This document shows, one piece after another, positions 51,455-59,925 of a stretch of DNA of 64,000 bases. Below the pieces are notes generated by a model. It was not told the DNA's origin. It saw nothing but the letters and a program-made list of their open reading frames with translations, and searched no databases. A program made the translations under genes and the position numbers. The stretch comes from Rhodococcoides fascians A25f (GTDB lineage Bacteria > Actinomycetota > Actinomycetes > Mycobacteriales > Mycobacteriaceae). The number at the start of each line of letters is the position of its first letter. The first letter of the stretch is position 1. Location of the stretch: NCBI RefSeq assembly GCF_000760935.2, contig NZ_CP049744.1:5549501-5613500 (forward strand), written 5' to 3'.

Positions 51455-52716
51455 GCCAGGTGCCCGCGAAGCGTCGATGAGGTGTAGTCCGCACGAAAGA
51501 GACTGCGCTGCTGCAGGATAGGGACCACCTGATCGACGAAGTCGGTGAGCGAGTCCGGGTAGCGCGGGCACATCAGGTTGAATCCGTCGGCACCGCGACC
51601 GATCCACGATTCCATCTCGTCGGCGATGGACTCCGGTGTACCGATCATCGTTGCGTGCCCGCCGCCGGCAGCCAGCGTGCCGAGCAACTCACGCACGGTG
51701 GGGGCGTCCTTCTCGACGATGCGCAGAATCGTCTCGTAGCGACCCTGCGGTCCGGTGAACTCTGCTGCCGGCGGTAGCGGCGGCACCGGTTCATCGAGTT
51801 CCCAAGCAGCACAGCCCTGCCCGGTGAAGGTCGACAACATTGCCAGTGACTGCTCGGTAGGCAGTAGCTGATCCAGTTCGGCCTTCTTGCGTCGGGCCTC
51901 GTCCATCGTCGATCCGATGTACGTCACCAAACCCGGCATGATGCCCACTGCCGCACTGTCTCGGCCCGCGTGGACGATGCGCGCCTTCACGTCGTCGTAA
52001 TAGCTCTGCGCTGCAACGAGATCGTAGGCGACGGCATAGATCGCCTCGGCGTACTTCGCAGCGAGATCACGACCCGGCCCCGACGCCCCGGCCTGGAACA
52101 GCACCGGCCGACCCTGCGGTGAACGCGGCACCGTCAACGGACCGTCGACGCGAAAGTGTTTGCCGTCGTGATCGATGGCATGCACCTTGGCCGGGTCCGC
52201 ATACGCTCCAGCGCGATCGAGCGTCAACGCGTCGGCATCCCACGAATCCCAGAGCGCCAGTGCAGTATCGACGAACTCTTCGGCGCGGGCATAGCGCTCC
52301 TCACGAGCCGGGATGACATCCATCCCGTGATTGCGTGCCTCGGCGTCGAACATGGAAGTGACGACGTTCCAGCCCGCCCGGCCACCGCTGATGTGATCCA
52401 ACGACGCCAGCATGCGCGCGGCATGGAACGGCGTGTAGAACGTCGAGGACACGGTGGTGACCAGCCCGATATGGGTGGTCGCTCTGGCCATGGCCGACAG
52501 CGCGGTGATCGGTTCGAGAAACCAGGTCCCTGCGCCTGCCGGGTCTCGCACCGAATGTCCGTCGGCGAAGAACACCGCGTCGAACTTTCCCCGTTCGGCG
52601 AGCTGCGCAAGTTCCTCGTAGTAAGAGATGTTGCCCAGGTCCTCCACTCGCGAATCGGGATGACGCCACGCCGCGCTGTGGTGACCGCAGCCGTAGAGAA
52701 AAGCGTTGAGGTGCAT
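51448..52716 (-). CDS. NtaA/SnaA/DmoA-type FMN-dependent monooxygenase (LLM)
   Basis: A 422-residue luciferase-like monooxygenase of the NtaA/SnaA/DszA/DmoA group, which oxidise C-N or C-S bonds of small molecules with FMNH2 delivered by a separate reductase. Typical segments are AWRHPDSRVEDLGNISYY at the start, FFADGHSVRDP, ISGGRAGWNVVTS and RGADGFNLMCPRYPDSLTDF near the end. ATG one base after the SDR stop codon, so it is the second gene of the operon behind the TPP riboswitch. The substrate is unknown; the riboswitch suggests a thiamine-related compound. Confidence 0.9.
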   Translation of the reverse strand: MHLNAFLYGCGHHSAAWRHPDSRVEDLGNISYYEELAQLAERGKFDAVFFADGHSVRDPAGAGTWFLEPITALSAMARATTHIGLVTTVSSTFYTPFHAARMLASLDHISGGRAGWNVVTSMFDAEARNHGMDVIPAREERYARAEEFVDTALALWDSWDADALTLDRAGAYADPAKVHAIDHDGKHFRVDGPLTVPRSPQGRPVLFQAGASGPGRDLAAKYAEAIYAVAYDLVAAQSYYDDVKARIVHAGRDSAAVGIMPGLVTYIGSTMDEARRKKAELDQLLPTEQSLAMLSTFTGQGCAAWELDEPVPPLPPAAEFTGPQGRYETILRIVEKDAPTVRELLGTLAAGGGHATMIGTPESIADEMESWIGRGADGFNLMCPRYPDSLTDFVDQVVPILQQRSLFRADYTSSTLRGHLAH

Positions 52717-52717
52717 C

Positions 52718-53479
52718 TCAGTCCTTGACCAGGCCGCCGTCGACCACCAGATTCTGACCGGTCACCGACCGCGCCCACGGCGAGGCGAAGAACAGCAGGG
52801 CGTCGGCGAACTCCTCCGGGGTGGTGACCCGTTGCAGCGGGGTCGAGGCCGCAATGAAATCGAACACCTCGGCCGGAGTGGCGGCACTGGCGTCGGTGGT
52901 GCGCAGCAGTCCACCCGAGACCATGTTGACGGTGATGTTGTCTGCGCCGAGGTCTGCGGACAGAGTCCGGGTCAGCGAGAGCAGTGCGGCCTTGGACGCG
53001 GTGTAATCGTGGTACGGCACCACCGGATTCTGAAACAAGTTGGTGCCCACGTTGATGATTCGGCCGAAGCCCGCCTCGCGCATACCCGGCAGAGCAGCCT
53101 GCGTGGTGAGCAACGCTGCACGGACACTGCCGCGCAGCTGAGCGTCGAAGCGGTCCCAGGTGATGGTGTCGGCCTTGGGCCGGGCATCACCGTCGAAGGA
53201 GAAGTCGGCCAGCGCGTTGTTGACGACAGTGGTGATCGGAGTGCCGAAATGCTCACGTGCCGAGTCGAACACCGTGGCCACCGCGCTCTCGTCCGTCACG
53301 TCACCCTGAACCGCGAATGCACTTTTGCCGAGGCGATCGGCCAGCGCTTCGGCGGCATCCTTGCTGTTGCGGTAGTCGATCACCACGCGTGCTCCCTCAC
53401 CGGCGAAAGCAGCGGCAATCGCTGCTCCCAGTCCGCGGCCGCCGCCGGTGATCAACACCGTCTGCTCGTCGAATTTCAT
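52718..53479 (-). CDS. SDR-family oxidoreductase in a TPP-riboswitch operon
   Basis: A 253-residue FabG-like short-chain dehydrogenase: TGGGRGLGAAIAAAF cofactor loop, VVNNALAD in place of the usual NNAG, and YTASKAAL. Thirteen residues before the catalytic Tyr the expected Ser is Thr (INVGTNLFQN). ATG 53479 (MKFDEQTV) with GAGGCGAGG upstream; the longer frame would run through the riboswitch. First gene of a two-gene unit with the LLM monooxygenase. A CCTC/GAGG hairpin (53483-53503 region) could hide the ribosome site. Substrate unknown. Confidence 0.9.
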   Translation of the reverse strand: MKFDEQTVLITGGGRGLGAAIAAAFAGEGARVVIDYRNSKDAAEALADRLGKSAFAVQGDVTDESAVATVFDSAREHFGTPITTVVNNALADFSFDGDARPKADTITWDRFDAQLRGSVRAALLTTQAALPGMREAGFGRIINVGTNLFQNPVVPYHDYTASKAALLSLTRTLSADLGADNITVNMVSGGLLRTTDASAATPAEVFDFIAASTPLQRVTTPEEFADALLFFASPWARSVTGQNLVVDGGLVKD

Positions 53480-53538
53480 GCGCCTCGCCTCTCGTTCGAG
53501 GTCGGGACCGTCACGAGGGACAGGAATACCGAACGTCA

Positions 53539-53614
53539 CGACATTCCCTTCGCTGGTCCTAACCAGATCAGGTTCGACGGGTGTGATCTCAGCCCTGCCG
53601 GGCACCCCGTGTCG
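53539..53614 (-). promoter_or_regulatory. TPP (THI-box) riboswitch
   Basis: Minus-strand aptamer with every conserved THI element in order: P1 CGACA (53614-53610) pairing TGTCG (53543-53539), GGGGTGCC, the GGGCTGAGA core, ACCCG, GAACCTGATCTGGTTAG and ACCAGCGAAGGGAA. This is a near-consensus thiamine pyrophosphate sensor. It lies 59 bases upstream of the SDR start, on the same strand, so the SDR-LLM operon should be shut off when TPP is abundant, probably at translation because the SD lies next to a possible hairpin. Confidence 0.95.
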
Positions 53615-53724
53615 CGCTCGACTGTACCCATCGGCCTCGGCAAGGCGCTGCATTGCCGTCGATACAGCTCTCTAGCGCGAGTGATAGACACCCGAATACG
53701 ACGATGACAAGTTATTGTGCCGCC

Positions 53725-54039
53725 ATGGCCGAACGCGTCTACCTGGAGTATCGCCTCGACGAGAACGTGATTTTCGTACTCGACCACCGCACGGTCGAAG
53801 CGTTCGACGCCGCCGTGAGGACCGCAGCCGGTGGGCGCTGCCGATGGCACGTCGATCAGCTCGGCGTGGACGCGAAGCCGACGCGAGACGGCACCAAGAT
53901 CGTCCTCGGTCTGCGCGCATCCGACGGCAGCATCGGCTACTCGGGCGACCGTATGAAGTTCACCGTGACCGACGAACAGCTGCCGCATCTGCTGGCGTTC
54001 TTCGACCGCGCGAAGGCAGCAAGGGACCTCAGCCGATGA
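53725..54039 (+). CDS. Hypothetical protein, 104 aa
   Basis: I do not recognise the family. A small alpha/beta protein (VYLEYRLDENVIFVLDHRTVEAFDAA; DQLGVDAKPTRDGTKIVLGL; QLPHLLAFFDRAKAARDLS) with no cysteine cluster beyond Cys38 region and no signal. ATG 53725 is one choice; ATG 53704 is in frame seven codons upstream. Divergent from the riboswitch operon; 11-base convergent overlap with the GH13 gene. Confidence 0.65.
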   Translation: MAERVYLEYRLDENVIFVLDHRTVEAFDAAVRTAAGGRCRWHVDQLGVDAKPTRDGTKIVLGLRASDGSIGYSGDRMKFTVTDEQLPHLLAFFDRAKAARDLSR

Positions 54040-55324
54040 CGGCCCAGCCGTGCGGCGGAACGCTCACCCGGCCGTCGTTCAGGTGCGCCTCACCGGCCAG
54101 TACTTCGCTACCCTGAGCCGGGTAGTCGATGGCATCGTCGCCAAGGTTGAGCGCCACCGTGATCGAATTGTCTTCCCCGGACACGCGGTAGAGCAGCGCG
54201 GTGTTGGTGAGCTCGAGCGTCTCGGTGCGCGCGGAGTACATCCATGGATTACGACGCCGTACTCCGATCAGCTCCTGGTGTACGCGATAGACCGGCCAAC
54301 CGTACGGGGCCAGATCATCCGGGGATTCGGGGTACTCGGGACGCACGTCGTCGTCACCGCCGACGCGATCTTCCTTGATACCGCGGAATGCCTGTTCGTC
54401 GCCGTAGTAGATCATCGGCATCCCACCCACGGTGAACAGAACCACCAACGCGTGCAGCAGATGTCGCTCGTCCTCGACGACGCTGGCAATGCGATTGACG
54501 TCGTGATTTCCGACGAACGTGGCGGGCACGAACGCGTCGAGCCAGCCGTTGTGACGCTCCAGCGCGTGCGAGAGCTCGAAGAAATTCTTCTCGCTCAGGC
54601 CACTCCAGATGGCCTTCCACAGCTCGTACTGGGTAACCGAGTTCAGCGTGGAGGCCGAGACGATCCGGTCGTAATCACCGTGGATGACCTCGCCGAGAAA
54701 ATATGCGTCCGAATGCTTCTCGCGAACCTTGGGTATCACCGCGGCCCAGAAGCGTGGCGACACAGCGTAGGCAGCGTCGAGCCGCCAGGCGTCGACGCCG
54801 CGGTCGAGCCAGTGCGAGAGCACGTCGACGACGTACTCCTGCACGTGCGGGCTCTCGTGGTTGAGCGCCACCAGTTCGTCGTGGCCCTCGAAGTTGCGAT
54901 GCGTCGGCGTGTCCCCGGACCAGTCGAGGTGGAACCACTGCGCGGCCTCGGAGTCCGGTCCCTCGGCCAGAGCCTGTCGGAACTTCGGAAAGCTCTGCGC
55001 CACATGGTTGAAGACACCGTCGAACATGACCTTCAGGCCTCGGCCGTGCGCGGCAGCGATCAGGGAGTCGATGTCCTCGTCGGTGCCGAGCCTGCCGTCG
55101 ACATGGTAGTAGTCGACCGTGTCGTAGCCGTGCTTCTCGGATTCGAAGATCGGCCCGAGGGCGATGCCCGACGCACCGAGCTCGAGTGTGTAGTCGAGCC
55201 ACTTCTCGATTCTGTTCAGCCGGTGCAGATCCGACTGCGATTCACCGTCCCAGCCGTGCACCGGCGCACCGGTGAAGCCGAGCGGGTACAGGTGCCACCA
55301 GATTGCGTACTTCGTCCACTCCAT
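54029..55324 (-). CDS. GH13 alpha-amylase-family glycosidase
   Basis: A 431-residue (beta/alpha)8 glycoside hydrolase of the alpha-amylase family. Region I KVMFDGVFNHVA, nucleophile Asp in VDAWRLDAAYAV (about 183), acid Glu in YFLGEVIHG (about 212), stabiliser Asp in FVGNHDVNRI (about 275). It probably acts on alpha-glucans or transfers glucosyl units intracellularly, since there is no signal peptide. ATG 55324 overlaps the stop of the lactate monooxygenase gene by one base, so they are coupled. Confidence 0.9.
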   Translation of the reverse strand: MEWTKYAIWWHLYPLGFTGAPVHGWDGESQSDLHRLNRIEKWLDYTLELGASGIALGPIFESEKHGYDTVDYYHVDGRLGTDEDIDSLIAAAHGRGLKVMFDGVFNHVAQSFPKFRQALAEGPDSEAAQWFHLDWSGDTPTHRNFEGHDELVALNHESPHVQEYVVDVLSHWLDRGVDAWRLDAAYAVSPRFWAAVIPKVREKHSDAYFLGEVIHGDYDRIVSASTLNSVTQYELWKAIWSGLSEKNFFELSHALERHNGWLDAFVPATFVGNHDVNRIASVVEDERHLLHALVVLFTVGGMPMIYYGDEQAFRGIKEDRVGGDDDVRPEYPESPDDLAPYGWPVYRVHQELIGVRRRNPWMYSARTETLELTNTALLYRVSGEDNSITVALNLGDDAIDYPAQGSEVLAGEAHLNDGRVSVPPHGWAVIG

Positions 55325-56502
55325 CAGGACTCCATGACCGAGTCGAGGCCCAATTCGCCGGCGCCGGTGTGACCCGACAAACTCGTCACCAGGTCGAATT
55401 CGGCGAGTAGGCAACGTAATACGTGTGCAACACCTTCTTGTCCACCGAGCGCGAGACCGTACAGGAACGGCCGGCCGAGCAAGACCGCATCCGCTCCGAG
55501 CGCCAACGCCTTGGCCATGTCGGCACCGGTGCGCACACCGGAGTCGAACAGGATCGTCAGATCGTCTCCGACCGCATCGACGATGGACGGCAACGCGTCG
55601 AGTGACGGCCTGGCACCGTCGATCTGACGTCCGCCGTGGTTGGAGACCACGATGCCGTCGACACCGTGCGCTGCTGCCTCCTGGGCGTCGCCGACGGTGC
55701 AGATTCCCTTGAGCACGATCGGACCGCTCCAATGCTCGCGCAGGAACGCCAGATTCTTCCACGACAGCCCGGGATTGGGGAACATCTGTGCCCAATGCAT
55801 CGCGGCGGCAACAGGATTCTCCTCGACGGGCTGCGCCAGTCCGGCCTGGAACGCCGGGTCGCTCAGGTAGTTCTCGATGCCGAGATTGGCGAGGAAGGGA
55901 AGGTACCCGCGGTCGAGATCGGCAGGCCGCCAGCCCAGCAACGTGGTGTCGAGAGTCAGCACCAAGGTGGTGAACCCGGTGTCCTTCGCGCGCTGCAGGA
56001 AGCTCAGCAGTACCGATTCGTCCGTCGGCCAGTACAACTGATACCAGCGGGGAGCATCTCCCCCTGCCTCGGCGATCTGCTCGAACGAATGCGATGCCTG
56101 CGTCGAATGGATGTACGGCACACCGAGTTCCGCAGCCGCTCGCACCGTCGCGAGCTCACCGTCGGGATGGGCGAGAGTCTGGATGCCGACGGGCGCGATC
56201 AGCAGCGGAGCCGGCATATCGGTGCCGAGCACGGTGCATGCGTGATCACGCGAGGCCGAACTGCGGAGCATCCGCGGCGTTATAGCCCATTTGTCGAACG
56301 CCGTCCGGTTGGCCCGCGCCGTCGATCCGCTGCCCGCGCTGGCGACGATGTAGCCCAACGCCTCGGGCGAAAGCTTCTCGGCAGCTTGGTCCTCCAGCCG
56401 TGCCAGGTTGGTGGTGATCGGCGGTGTCTGCTGCGCGAACATCCCGGCGGCGTAGATGCCGAGTTGGTGATCGCTGAAGTTGCTGGGCCTGGCCTCGGTC
56501 AT
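55324..56502 (-). CDS. Lactate 2-monooxygenase / FMN-dependent 2-hydroxy-acid oxidase
   Basis: A 392-residue TIM-barrel FMN enzyme. N-terminal FSDHQLGIYAAGMF, PLLIAPVGIQTLAHPDGELATVRAAAE, catalytic His/Arg segment GIVVSNHGGRQIDGA and FMN-phosphate loop FDSGVRTGADMAKALALGADAVLLGRPFLYG. Similarity is closest to lactate 2-monooxygenase, which converts L-lactate to acetate and CO2. Nine bases after the GATase gene and overlapping GH13 (TGA/ATG), middle gene of an operon. Confidence 0.92.
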   Translation of the reverse strand: MTEARPSNFSDHQLGIYAAGMFAQQTPPITTNLARLEDQAAEKLSPEALGYIVASAGSGSTARANRTAFDKWAITPRMLRSSASRDHACTVLGTDMPAPLLIAPVGIQTLAHPDGELATVRAAAELGVPYIHSTQASHSFEQIAEAGGDAPRWYQLYWPTDESVLLSFLQRAKDTGFTTLVLTLDTTLLGWRPADLDRGYLPFLANLGIENYLSDPAFQAGLAQPVEENPVAAAMHWAQMFPNPGLSWKNLAFLREHWSGPIVLKGICTVGDAQEAAAHGVDGIVVSNHGGRQIDGARPSLDALPSIVDAVGDDLTILFDSGVRTGADMAKALALGADAVLLGRPFLYGLALGGQEGVAHVLRCLLAEFDLVTSLSGHTGAGELGLDSVMES

Positions 56503-56511
56503 CGTTTGACC

Positions 56512-57225
56512 CTACCGGGGCACCGCCGAGGATCGGGCGAGAAAGGCGTCCAGCAGAGCCGAGCACCGCGCCCGAGCTGCCAGTTCCGCGTCGGCGATAT
56601 CTCTCCTGATCTCGTGCACGTCCACCCCGTGTTCGACGCCGTCGCGGTCCCACGCAGCTGCCCACGCGTCGTAGGTGTCGAGGTCGATCTCGGGGTGGAA
56701 CTGCAAGCCGAGGTGCGGGCCGCACACGAAGGCCTGTTGCGCGGCATCGTTCCGGGCGATCACCGTGGCCTGCGGGGGAGCGGTGAACGTATCGCCGTGG
56801 AACTCCATCCACGGTCCGGGGGCGATGAGCTCGGGCTCGGACGTCTCGACGTCGACGAATCCGTACTCGGAATGCTCGGACTTGCGGACGGTGCCGCCCA
56901 GTACCCGCGCGAGCAGCTGCCCGCCGAAGCACACACCGAGAACCGGGACCTGCGCGTCGATCGCGCCCTGCACGTACGCAATTTCCGGCGCGAGCCACGT
57001 CAGCGTGTCGTCGTACGCGGCATCGGGTGAGCCCATGACCACCACCAACTGCGCGTCGGACAGCAGCGGCGGTGCGACATCGGGGCTGTGGTCGAAGGAG
57101 TGCACGTCCAACTGGAAACCCCTGGTGCGCAATTCGGCAGCGAGAGTGCCGATGTCGCGTCGCGCAAGGATCGGATCCTGATCGTGGACGAGTACTACGG
57201 CGCGCGGGTGGTTCGGGTATGTCAC
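56512..57225 (-). CDS. Class I glutamine amidotransferase-like protein
   Basis: A 237-residue GATase fold: nucleophile Cys in LGVCFGGQLLARVLGG, and the His-Glu pair in GLQFHPEID, so the hydrolase triad is complete. It is a stand-alone amidase of the GuaA-N type, possibly acting on gamma-glutamyl compounds. GTG 57225 with AAGGAG four bases upstream. First gene of the three-gene minus-strand operon. Confidence 0.9.
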   Translation of the reverse strand: MTYPNHPRAVVLVHDQDPILARRDIGTLAAELRTRGFQLDVHSFDHSPDVAPPLLSDAQLVVVMGSPDAAYDDTLTWLAPEIAYVQGAIDAQVPVLGVCFGGQLLARVLGGTVRKSEHSEYGFVDVETSEPELIAPGPWMEFHGDTFTAPPQATVIARNDAAQQAFVCGPHLGLQFHPEIDLDTYDAWAAAWDRDGVEHGVDVHEIRRDIADAELAARARCSALLDAFLARSSAVPR

Positions 57226-57273
57226 AGGGCTCCTTTACGGTGTTCGTGCACACCGTACGACAGACTGGATCCG

Positions 57274-59229
57274 ATGCCACCTCGTAGACGCACAGCCCGA
57301 TCCACCACTGCCCGCACCGTCAAGGCCGGGCAGAGCAGTGCCGCGCGAAAGTTCGCGGCCGCGAAGAACGGCGAGCCCGCCGCTGCACAGAAGAAAGCTG
57401 CCCCGAAAAAAGCAGCACCGCGCAAGAGATCGGCCCCGCGCAAGACCTCGCCCCGCAAGTCGGCCGCACCCGATCTGCGGGTTCCCGATCCCGGTGAGCG
57501 CGTCTGGGTGCTGGACGTGCCGTTCGAGGATCGATCGGCGGCGGGTGCGGCCGGGGCGCGGTGGTATCCCGGGCCTCGGGTGTTCGCGTACTACGGCACC
57601 GAGTTGCCGGAGTACCTGCAGCCCTACGAGTCGACTCCGTACAGCCTGCAGCGTTGGCTCGAGGACGACGCGAACGACACGTGGCGCGACGAGATGGTTC
57701 GGCAGCGGGCGATGCAGCCCCGAGAAACTCAACTCGAATCGGTTCGACGGCATCTCGCCGCGCTCGACGCCGGATTCCCGTACTTCGCGCAGATGGATTC
57801 GACGGGTCTGGGCAAGACGCTGGCGGTGTGCGAGGCCGTTCGGCAGATGTCGGCGGCCGAGATCGGGACCGTACTGGTGGTTGCGCCCAAGGGGGCGTTA
57901 CCGGGATGGCGTCGTACCATCGCCGACAGCGAAGCCGACATCGAACCATCCGATCGCAAGCGCTGGCTGCTGATCACCTATCAGTCGACGAAGAAGCTGC
58001 TGTCGGTTCCGCCCGAGACCGATCTGGGCAAACGTAAACGGACACAGAACAAACGGACCATCTCGCTCGGTGAGCTGCGATTCGACATCGATGTGGTGAT
58101 CGCGGACGAGTCGCACGCGCTGATGAACATCGAATCCCAGCAGTCGCAGATCCTCTGGCGGTACCAGGAGGCGGCCCGCTCGGTGGTGTGGATGTCCGCG
58201 ACGCCCGGCTATCAACCGTTGCACTTCGCGTACATGGCTCGCGCGGTCGAGCGCAGCCGCGGGGTCGAGATCCTGGGTGACGACGAATATCTCGGTTACG
58301 CGGTAACGATGAAGTGGGCGGAGTTCCTCATCGAGTCCGGGTTCTCCGTCAAGGCAGGCAAGGCCACGACCGGTTTGACCACGTGGCGGTGGGAGCCGGA
58401 GGACGCGTCGAAACGGGCCCGCGACATCGCATCGGTGCACGGTTGGTTGTCGGGAGGTGCCGTGCCGTGGTCTATTTCGCGGCCGTCGCCGCCGACTCCG
58501 CGGGAACCACTCGGTCAGGAACTCACCGCCGCGCAGAAGCGGCTGTACAACTCCGCGTGGGTGGACTACCGCAAGGAGGTGGGCCTGCCGAACTGGAAAG
58601 CCGTGGGTGGCAAGCGAGTGCTGCAGAAGAACCCCAGTACCCGCGCCGCGACGCTGCGATTTCGCCAGAAGTGTTCGTATCTGCGCATTCCCGCGTCGGC
58701 CGACCAGGTGCGGACGTGGGTCAAGGCCGGCAACCAGGTGTTCGTCTCGATGTTCTACCGAGAGTCGGTCGCGGCACTGGCGCAGACTCTGCGGGACGAG
58801 GGACTCGACGTTGCCGTGGTCGACGGCAGCATGAGCAGCCCCGAGCAGGAGGCGTCGATCAGACGCTTCCAGACCGGGGCCGCGTCGGTCATCGTCTCGA
58901 CCACCACCAGCGCAATCAACCTGCATACCAACGAGTTACTGCTCCCCGAAGGGGAGGTGTCCACTCTCGCCCCGCGCGTGACGCTGATCCACGATCCTCG
59001 GTGGACACCCATCGACATCAGGCAGATCGAGGGCCGCGCCAACCGCATCGACAAGGACCACAACCACACGACGTCGACCTGTTACTACGGTTACGCCGAG
59101 GGCACCGTGGAAGAGGAAATGGTGCTCACCGGCATCGAACGTATCGCTGACCTGGGATCGATCGTCGGGCAGTCGGATCTGATCGACCCGGAGGCATTTC
59201 TCGCAGCGAAAGTGGATGCCGGAAAATAG
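57274..59229 (+). CDS. SNF2-like DEAD/H helicase with basic tail and DUF5710-like domain
   Basis: A 651-residue superfamily 2 ATPase. Residues 1-68 form a Lys/Arg/Ala/Pro tail like histone H1 (QKKAAPKKAAPRKRSAPRKT). Residues about 77-110 (VWVLDVPFEDRSAAGAAGARW then YPGPRVFAYYG) match DUF5710. The helicase core follows: Walker A DSTGLGKTL (K181), Walker B ADESHALMN (278), motif III WMSATPGYQP, and motif VI DIRQIEGRANRID (about 582-594). ATG 57274; the longer frame overlaps the divergent GATase gene. Such layouts occur in phage and mobile-element helicases, but no phage genes are nearby. Confidence 0.85.
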   Translation: MPPRRRTARSTTARTVKAGQSSAARKFAAAKNGEPAAAQKKAAPKKAAPRKRSAPRKTSPRKSAAPDLRVPDPGERVWVLDVPFEDRSAAGAAGARWYPGPRVFAYYGTELPEYLQPYESTPYSLQRWLEDDANDTWRDEMVRQRAMQPRETQLESVRRHLAALDAGFPYFAQMDSTGLGKTLAVCEAVRQMSAAEIGTVLVVAPKGALPGWRRTIADSEADIEPSDRKRWLLITYQSTKKLLSVPPETDLGKRKRTQNKRTISLGELRFDIDVVIADESHALMNIESQQSQILWRYQEAARSVVWMSATPGYQPLHFAYMARAVERSRGVEILGDDEYLGYAVTMKWAEFLIESGFSVKAGKATTGLTTWRWEPEDASKRARDIASVHGWLSGGAVPWSISRPSPPTPREPLGQELTAAQKRLYNSAWVDYRKEVGLPNWKAVGGKRVLQKNPSTRAATLRFRQKCSYLRIPASADQVRTWVKAGNQVFVSMFYRESVAALAQTLRDEGLDVAVVDGSMSSPEQEASIRRFQTGAASVIVSTTTSAINLHTNELLLPEGEVSTLAPRVTLIHDPRWTPIDIRQIEGRANRIDKDHNHTTSTCYYGYAEGTVEEEMVLTGIERIADLGSIVGQSDLIDPEAFLAAKVDAGK

Positions 59230-59322
59230 CGACAATCGTGACCATTCCTCCATCTCGGTGGCGTAGCTTCGGTCCTATCGGCATCCGCCGGTACCGGGCT
59301 CACCCCAACTTCAGGAGTGGTC

Positions 59323-59478
59323 ATGATCGTTCTCGGAATTATCCTCGCCCTCATCGGCTATTTCGCCGGCATTTCAATTTTGACGACTGTCGGCATCATC
59401 TTGGTGGTCGTCGGCGCAGTTCTGACGGTGCTCGGTTCGATGGGGCGCGCAGTCGGTGGCCGCAAGACATGGTTCTGA
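59323..59478 (+). CDS. DUF6131-type small membrane protein (51 aa)
   Basis: A micro-protein with two hydrophobic helices, MIVLGIILALIGYFAGISI and GIILVVVGAVLTVLGSMG, ending GRAVGGRKTWF. This two-helix hairpin with a basic GG(R/K) end is the pattern of the DUF6131 family in actinomycetes. ATG with AGGAG seven bases upstream. Monocistronic, between the helicase gene and a LexA box. Function unknown. Confidence 0.85.
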   Translation: MIVLGIILALIGYFAGISILTTVGIILVVVGAVLTVLGSMGRAVGGRKTWF

Positions 59479-59486
59479 CTACGCGT

Positions 59487-59502
59487 TAGAACATACGTTC
59501 GA
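59487..59502 (+). promoter_or_regulatory. LexA (SOS) box
   Basis: TAGAACATACGTTCGA matches the actinobacterial SOS consensus TCGAACN4GTTCGA at all but one fixed position. A -10-like TAGTGT follows at 59510-59515, so LexA would block this promoter. Downstream genes on the same strand are the zinc-ribbon gene (59608) and the small alarmone synthetase (59900). Confidence 0.7.
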
Positions 59503-59607
59503 TTTCTGTTAGTGTGAATGCGCCCCCGGAGTTGGCGACGCAGCCAGCCGAGCCACTTCGGGCGGTCCATATCGAGCGGTAGACATTGTCGAAGGCGGTT
59601 GCGCGCG

Positions 59608-59925
59608 ATGGCATCCGGCGAGCGCAATACCGACCCGGTTGCCGGATCGCTCTACCGCGTCGGCGATCGGTGGGCCGAACGAGCACCTACCCACTGCACC
59701 AACGGCCACCCACTCGTCGCCGGCTCGGTGTTGGTGGGTTCACGTGCATGCTCGTGCGAGAGAGGGCATCACCGCACGCATCAATGCCAGAGCTGTGGTC
59801 TCGTGCGTTTCACCCCGGAACTCGGTCCGACATGCAGTGATGCCAGCTTCGATTCCCGCGCCGCGCGCGCTCGCCCCGCCGTCGTGGACAATCGTGGTCA
59901 TGAGCGAGGTCATGAAGAACGGTGA
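59608..59925 (+). CDS. Small zinc-ribbon-like protein
   Basis: A 105-residue protein with a metal-site pattern common in small actinobacterial proteins: HCTNGHPL, then ACSCERGHHRTHQCQSCG and GPTC. Start taken at ATG 59608; the frame is open to an ATG at 59518 directly behind the -10 element, but those 30 residues are Arg/Ser-rich and unlike a protein. The 3' end overlaps the alarmone synthetase gene by 26 bases, so the genes are coupled. It lies behind a LexA box. Function unknown. Confidence 0.6.
   Translation: MASGERNTDPVAGSLYRVGDRWAERAPTHCTNGHPLVAGSVLVGSRACSCERGHHRTHQCQSCGLVRFTPELGPTCSDASFDSRAARARPAVVDNRGHERGHEER

Noticed and set aside
57088..57273. 62-codon N-terminal extension of the helicase
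   Set aside because: Overlaps the divergent GATase gene and its ribosome site; the ATG at 57274 starts the basic tail.
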